A DNA stretch of 14,182 nt from JAFALX01 sp050734185 (GTDB lineage Bacteria > Chloroflexota > Dormibacteria > Aeolococcales > Aeolococcaceae), in the NCBI GenBank assembly GCA_050734185.1, contig JBOHUE010000069.1, positions 1-14,182 on the forward strand. Direction: 5' to 3'. Below, one piece after another: positions 12,565-14,182 of the stretch (within the stretch, counting starts at the first letter, position 1; every line of letters begins with the position of its first letter). Position numbers and translations under genes: made by a program. The notes beneath the pieces are model-generated. The model saw only the letters and a list, made by a program, of their open reading frames with translations. It searched no databases and had not been told where the DNA came from.

Positions 12565-13818
12565 ATGTCGCGTTCCCGGTTCGTCGCGCTCGCAGTCACC
12601 GGCGTCGCAGCGGTGGTCATCACCTCCTGGTTCAGTCTTTGGCTGCGGGCGACGCCTGCCCAGACGCGGACCGCCGACTACACAGCGACGTACGTCGCGG
12701 GCACGGCGTTCCGCCACGGCCTCGGCGCAGAGCTGTACGACACGCACGCGCAGAGCCGCCAGGCAGCGGCGCTGGGTCTGGGTGGAGCGCAGTTCAGCGG
12801 CGAACCCTTCGTCGATCCGCCCCTCGTCGCCGCGCTGGCGGCGCCGCTCAGTCTGCTGGCGCTCGATGCATCGTTTCGGCTGTGGTCGCTGCTGCAGCTC
12901 GCCATGGTGATCGCCGCTGTCGTGGTTGCTGTGCGGGCGGCGCCGTGGCCGGCAGCGACGCCGGCAGCGGTGCGCGTTGCCGCGGTGGCGGTGGGCGTCG
13001 CCGGTGCGGGGACGGCGGTGCTGTTCCTGCAGGGCCAGGTCGACGGCTTCTCGGCGCTGGGACTCGCCGTCGCGTATGCGTGCTGGAAGAACGACCGGCG
13101 CGCCGCCGGTGGTGTCGCGCTCGCCGCCGGCATGCTGCTGGCGAAACCGCACCTGGCGCTGCTGCTGGCGGTGTGGCTTCTCGGGCGTCGCGACCGCCGG
13201 ATGCTTGCAGGTGCCGCTGCCGGTGTCGCGGCCCTCACCGGAGCGACGATCGCCGTTGTCGGGCCCGCCGGCCTCGCGAGCTGGGTCCACGCGCCGTTTC
13301 TCACGACGAGCGTGACACCGGTGCGCATGCTCCTGGGATTGCTCGGGCTGTCGGCGTCGTGGCTTGGCGACGCGCCAGTTGCCTACGCTCTCGCCGGCGT
13401 CGCGACGTTGGGAGCGGTGGTTGCCGCAGCGCGGCTCGGCGCATGGACGCGGCGCGACCCGATGACGCTCGACGTCTCGCTCGCGTGCGCAGCGGTGCTG
13501 TCGCTCCTGGCCGCGCCGCATATGCTCACTCAGGACCTCGCGGTGCTCAGCGTGCCGCTGGCCGTCTGTCTGGCGCGGGCGGCCGCAGCCGACGGGATCG
13601 CCGCATCGCCGGGTCCACGCACCTTCGCGCTGCTCGCCGGCTGGGTGCTCCTCGATCTCGCAGCTCGTGCCGATATTGGCAATTACTCACCTGCGCCGCC
13701 AGGCCGGCTGGTGCCCGTGGTGTTGATCGGGACGCTCGTGGCGGGGTTCGTGATCGCGCACCTAGCGCGGCGCGGCGCTGCGGCCGTTTCCGTGCGCTCG
13801 CCCGCCGCCGCTCGCTGA
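12565..13818 (+). CDS. GT87-family (DUF2029) polytopic mannosyltransferase-like protein, 417 aa
   Basis: A polytopic GT-C-type glycosyltransferase of CAZy family GT87. The catalytic-loop region after the first helix carries RTADYTATYVAG with Asp38 and AELYDTHAQS, then EPFVDPPLVAALAAPLSLL (80-98), a variant of the usual YPP stretch. The second signature is LQGQVDGFSALGLA (155-168), then LLAKPHLALLL (191-201). Actinobacterial members use polyprenyl-phosphate mannose to build lipoglycans such as lipomannan. ATG 12565 has no Shine-Dalgarno; TACAGT (12547-12552) lies 12 bases upstream. A probable GT4-type glycosyltransferase follows on the same strand, so the cluster likely builds a surface glycan. 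A competing plus-strand frame from 12474 is a shadow. Confidence 0.85.
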   Translation: MSRSRFVALAVTGVAAVVITSWFSLWLRATPAQTRTADYTATYVAGTAFRHGLGAELYDTHAQSRQAAALGLGGAQFSGEPFVDPPLVAALAAPLSLLALDASFRLWSLLQLAMVIAAVVVAVRAAPWPAATPAAVRVAAVAVGVAGAGTAVLFLQGQVDGFSALGLAVAYACWKNDRRAAGGVALAAGMLLAKPHLALLLAVWLLGRRDRRMLAGAAAGVAALTGATIAVVGPAGLASWVHAPFLTTSVTPVRMLLGLLGLSASWLGDAPVAYALAGVATLGAVVAAARLGAWTRRDPMTLDVSLACAAVLSLLAAPHMLTQDLAVLSVPLAVCLARAAAADGIAASPGPRTFALLAGWVLLDLAARADIGNYSPAPPGRLVPVVLIGTLVAGFVIAHLARRGAAAVSVRSPAAAR

Positions 13819-13855
13819 CAGCGCTGCGACGCGACGCCACCACAGCAGCGGGGCG

Positions 13856-14182
13856 ATGACCCGGCTGGCCATCGTGACGCGGGGGGCGCTCGACGTTGCC
13901 CGCGGCTCGGGCACCGCGGTCGCGATCGTCCGGCTGCGGCGCGCGCTCGAGGGAGCGGGCGTCGAGACGACCGTGCTCGGCCCGGACGTGAGCCGCCCAC
14001 GACGGCGTCCGCCTCTGCTGGCTGTCGACGCGGTGCTGGGCGTCGACGGTGCGGGACGCGAGCTCGCGATGCGCGCCGGAGCTCCCTTCATTGCGCTGGT
14101 GAAGGCGTTCTACGCCGGCGTCCTGCCGAACGAGCCACCGCTGGTGCGCGCCGGGTTGGTGCGCAGCCTCGCCATCGAGCTG
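13856..14182 (+). CDS. Probable GT4-type glycosyltransferase, N-terminal fragment
   Basis: ATG 13856 opens a frame that runs 109 codons to the window edge without a stop. It begins MTRLAIVTRGALDVARGSGT and goes on to AVAIVRLRRALEGAGVET. A short beta strand followed by a Gly-rich RGSGT loop and a helix, then the second strand TVLGPD, is the opening of a GT-B-fold glycosyltransferase (GT4-like acceptor domain). The catalytic C-terminal half is outside the window, so the donor and acceptor are unknown. It starts 37 bases after the GT87 stop on the same strand, probably in one operon. Confidence 0.6.
   Translation, partial: MTRLAIVTRGALDVARGSGTAVAIVRLRRALEGAGVETTVLGPDVSRPRRRPPLLAVDAVLGVDGAGRELAMRAGAPFIALVKAFYAGVLPNEPPLVRAGLVRSLAIEL

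Noticed and set aside
12196..13521. 441-codon minus-strand open frame
   Set aside because: Antisense shadow of GT87 and the membrane-protein gene; Arg/Gln/His-rich.
12474..13859. 461-codon plus-strand open frame overlapping GT87
   Set aside because: Same strand but a different frame; Arg/Ala/Gly-rich and without membrane helices, whereas the 12565 frame has GT87 motifs.
1..14182. CRISPR array, insertion sequence, integrase or rRNA
   Set aside because: No regularly spaced repeats, no transposase or recombinase motifs in any frame, no rRNA-like stretch.

Overview
The window is a GC-rich, densely packed stretch of bacterial chromosome. Gene families (a TIGR03252-like HhH-GPD glycosylase, CGNR-type zinc-finger regulator, GT87 mannosyltransferase-like protein, a HVHH/DEF membrane protein familiar from actinobacteria), GTG starts and many starts without a Shine-Dalgarno but with a TANNNT box just upstream all suggest an actinobacterial-type genome. 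A deep lineage such as Thermoleophilia or Acidimicrobiia is possible, but I cannot fix the taxon from sequence alone.

Layout. Positions 2-643 (+) are the C-terminal SGNH domain of a truncated surface acyltransferase. It converges on a minus-strand pair: a CGNR/ABATE regulator (2724-2119) and a DHA2-type drug exporter (2132-663). A near-perfect hairpin (620-657) separates the convergent units. At 2863-3114 (+) a small 83-residue protein of unknown function has its own promoter and a strong ribosome binding site. It converges on a minus-strand run, 6229 to 3134: HhH-GPD glycosylase, metallo-beta-lactamase-fold hydrolase, MerR regulator and ferritin-like diiron oxygenase. The MerR and oxygenase genes overlap by ATGA. 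Divergent from this run are a small hypothetical protein (6340-6669) and a zinc alcohol dehydrogenase (6681-7724).

The accessory part is 7900-10835. It holds an AbiEi/AbiEii type IV toxin-antitoxin operon (7999-9716) with a clear two-site operator, a tRNA-Tyr gene on the minus strand (9761-9836) with unusual features, and a Phd/VapC type II toxin-antitoxin pair on the minus strand (10733-10034). The AbiE region looks richer in A+T than its flanks.

The right end is plus-strand: a leaderless ArsR regulator translationally coupled to an SRPBCC (Aha1-like) protein (10836-11635), a conserved integral membrane protein (11711-12490), a GT87 polytopic glycosyltransferase (12565-13818) and the first 109 codons of a probable GT4-type glycosyltransferase (13856 to the edge).

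The most notable signals are the phased AbiE operators, the tRNA-Tyr with a C1-G72 pair and a short variable loop, a repeated leaderless-promoter pattern, the MerR-diiron oxygenase unit, and the small uncharacterised gene at 2863. I did not find a wholly new multi-gene system that I could defend.
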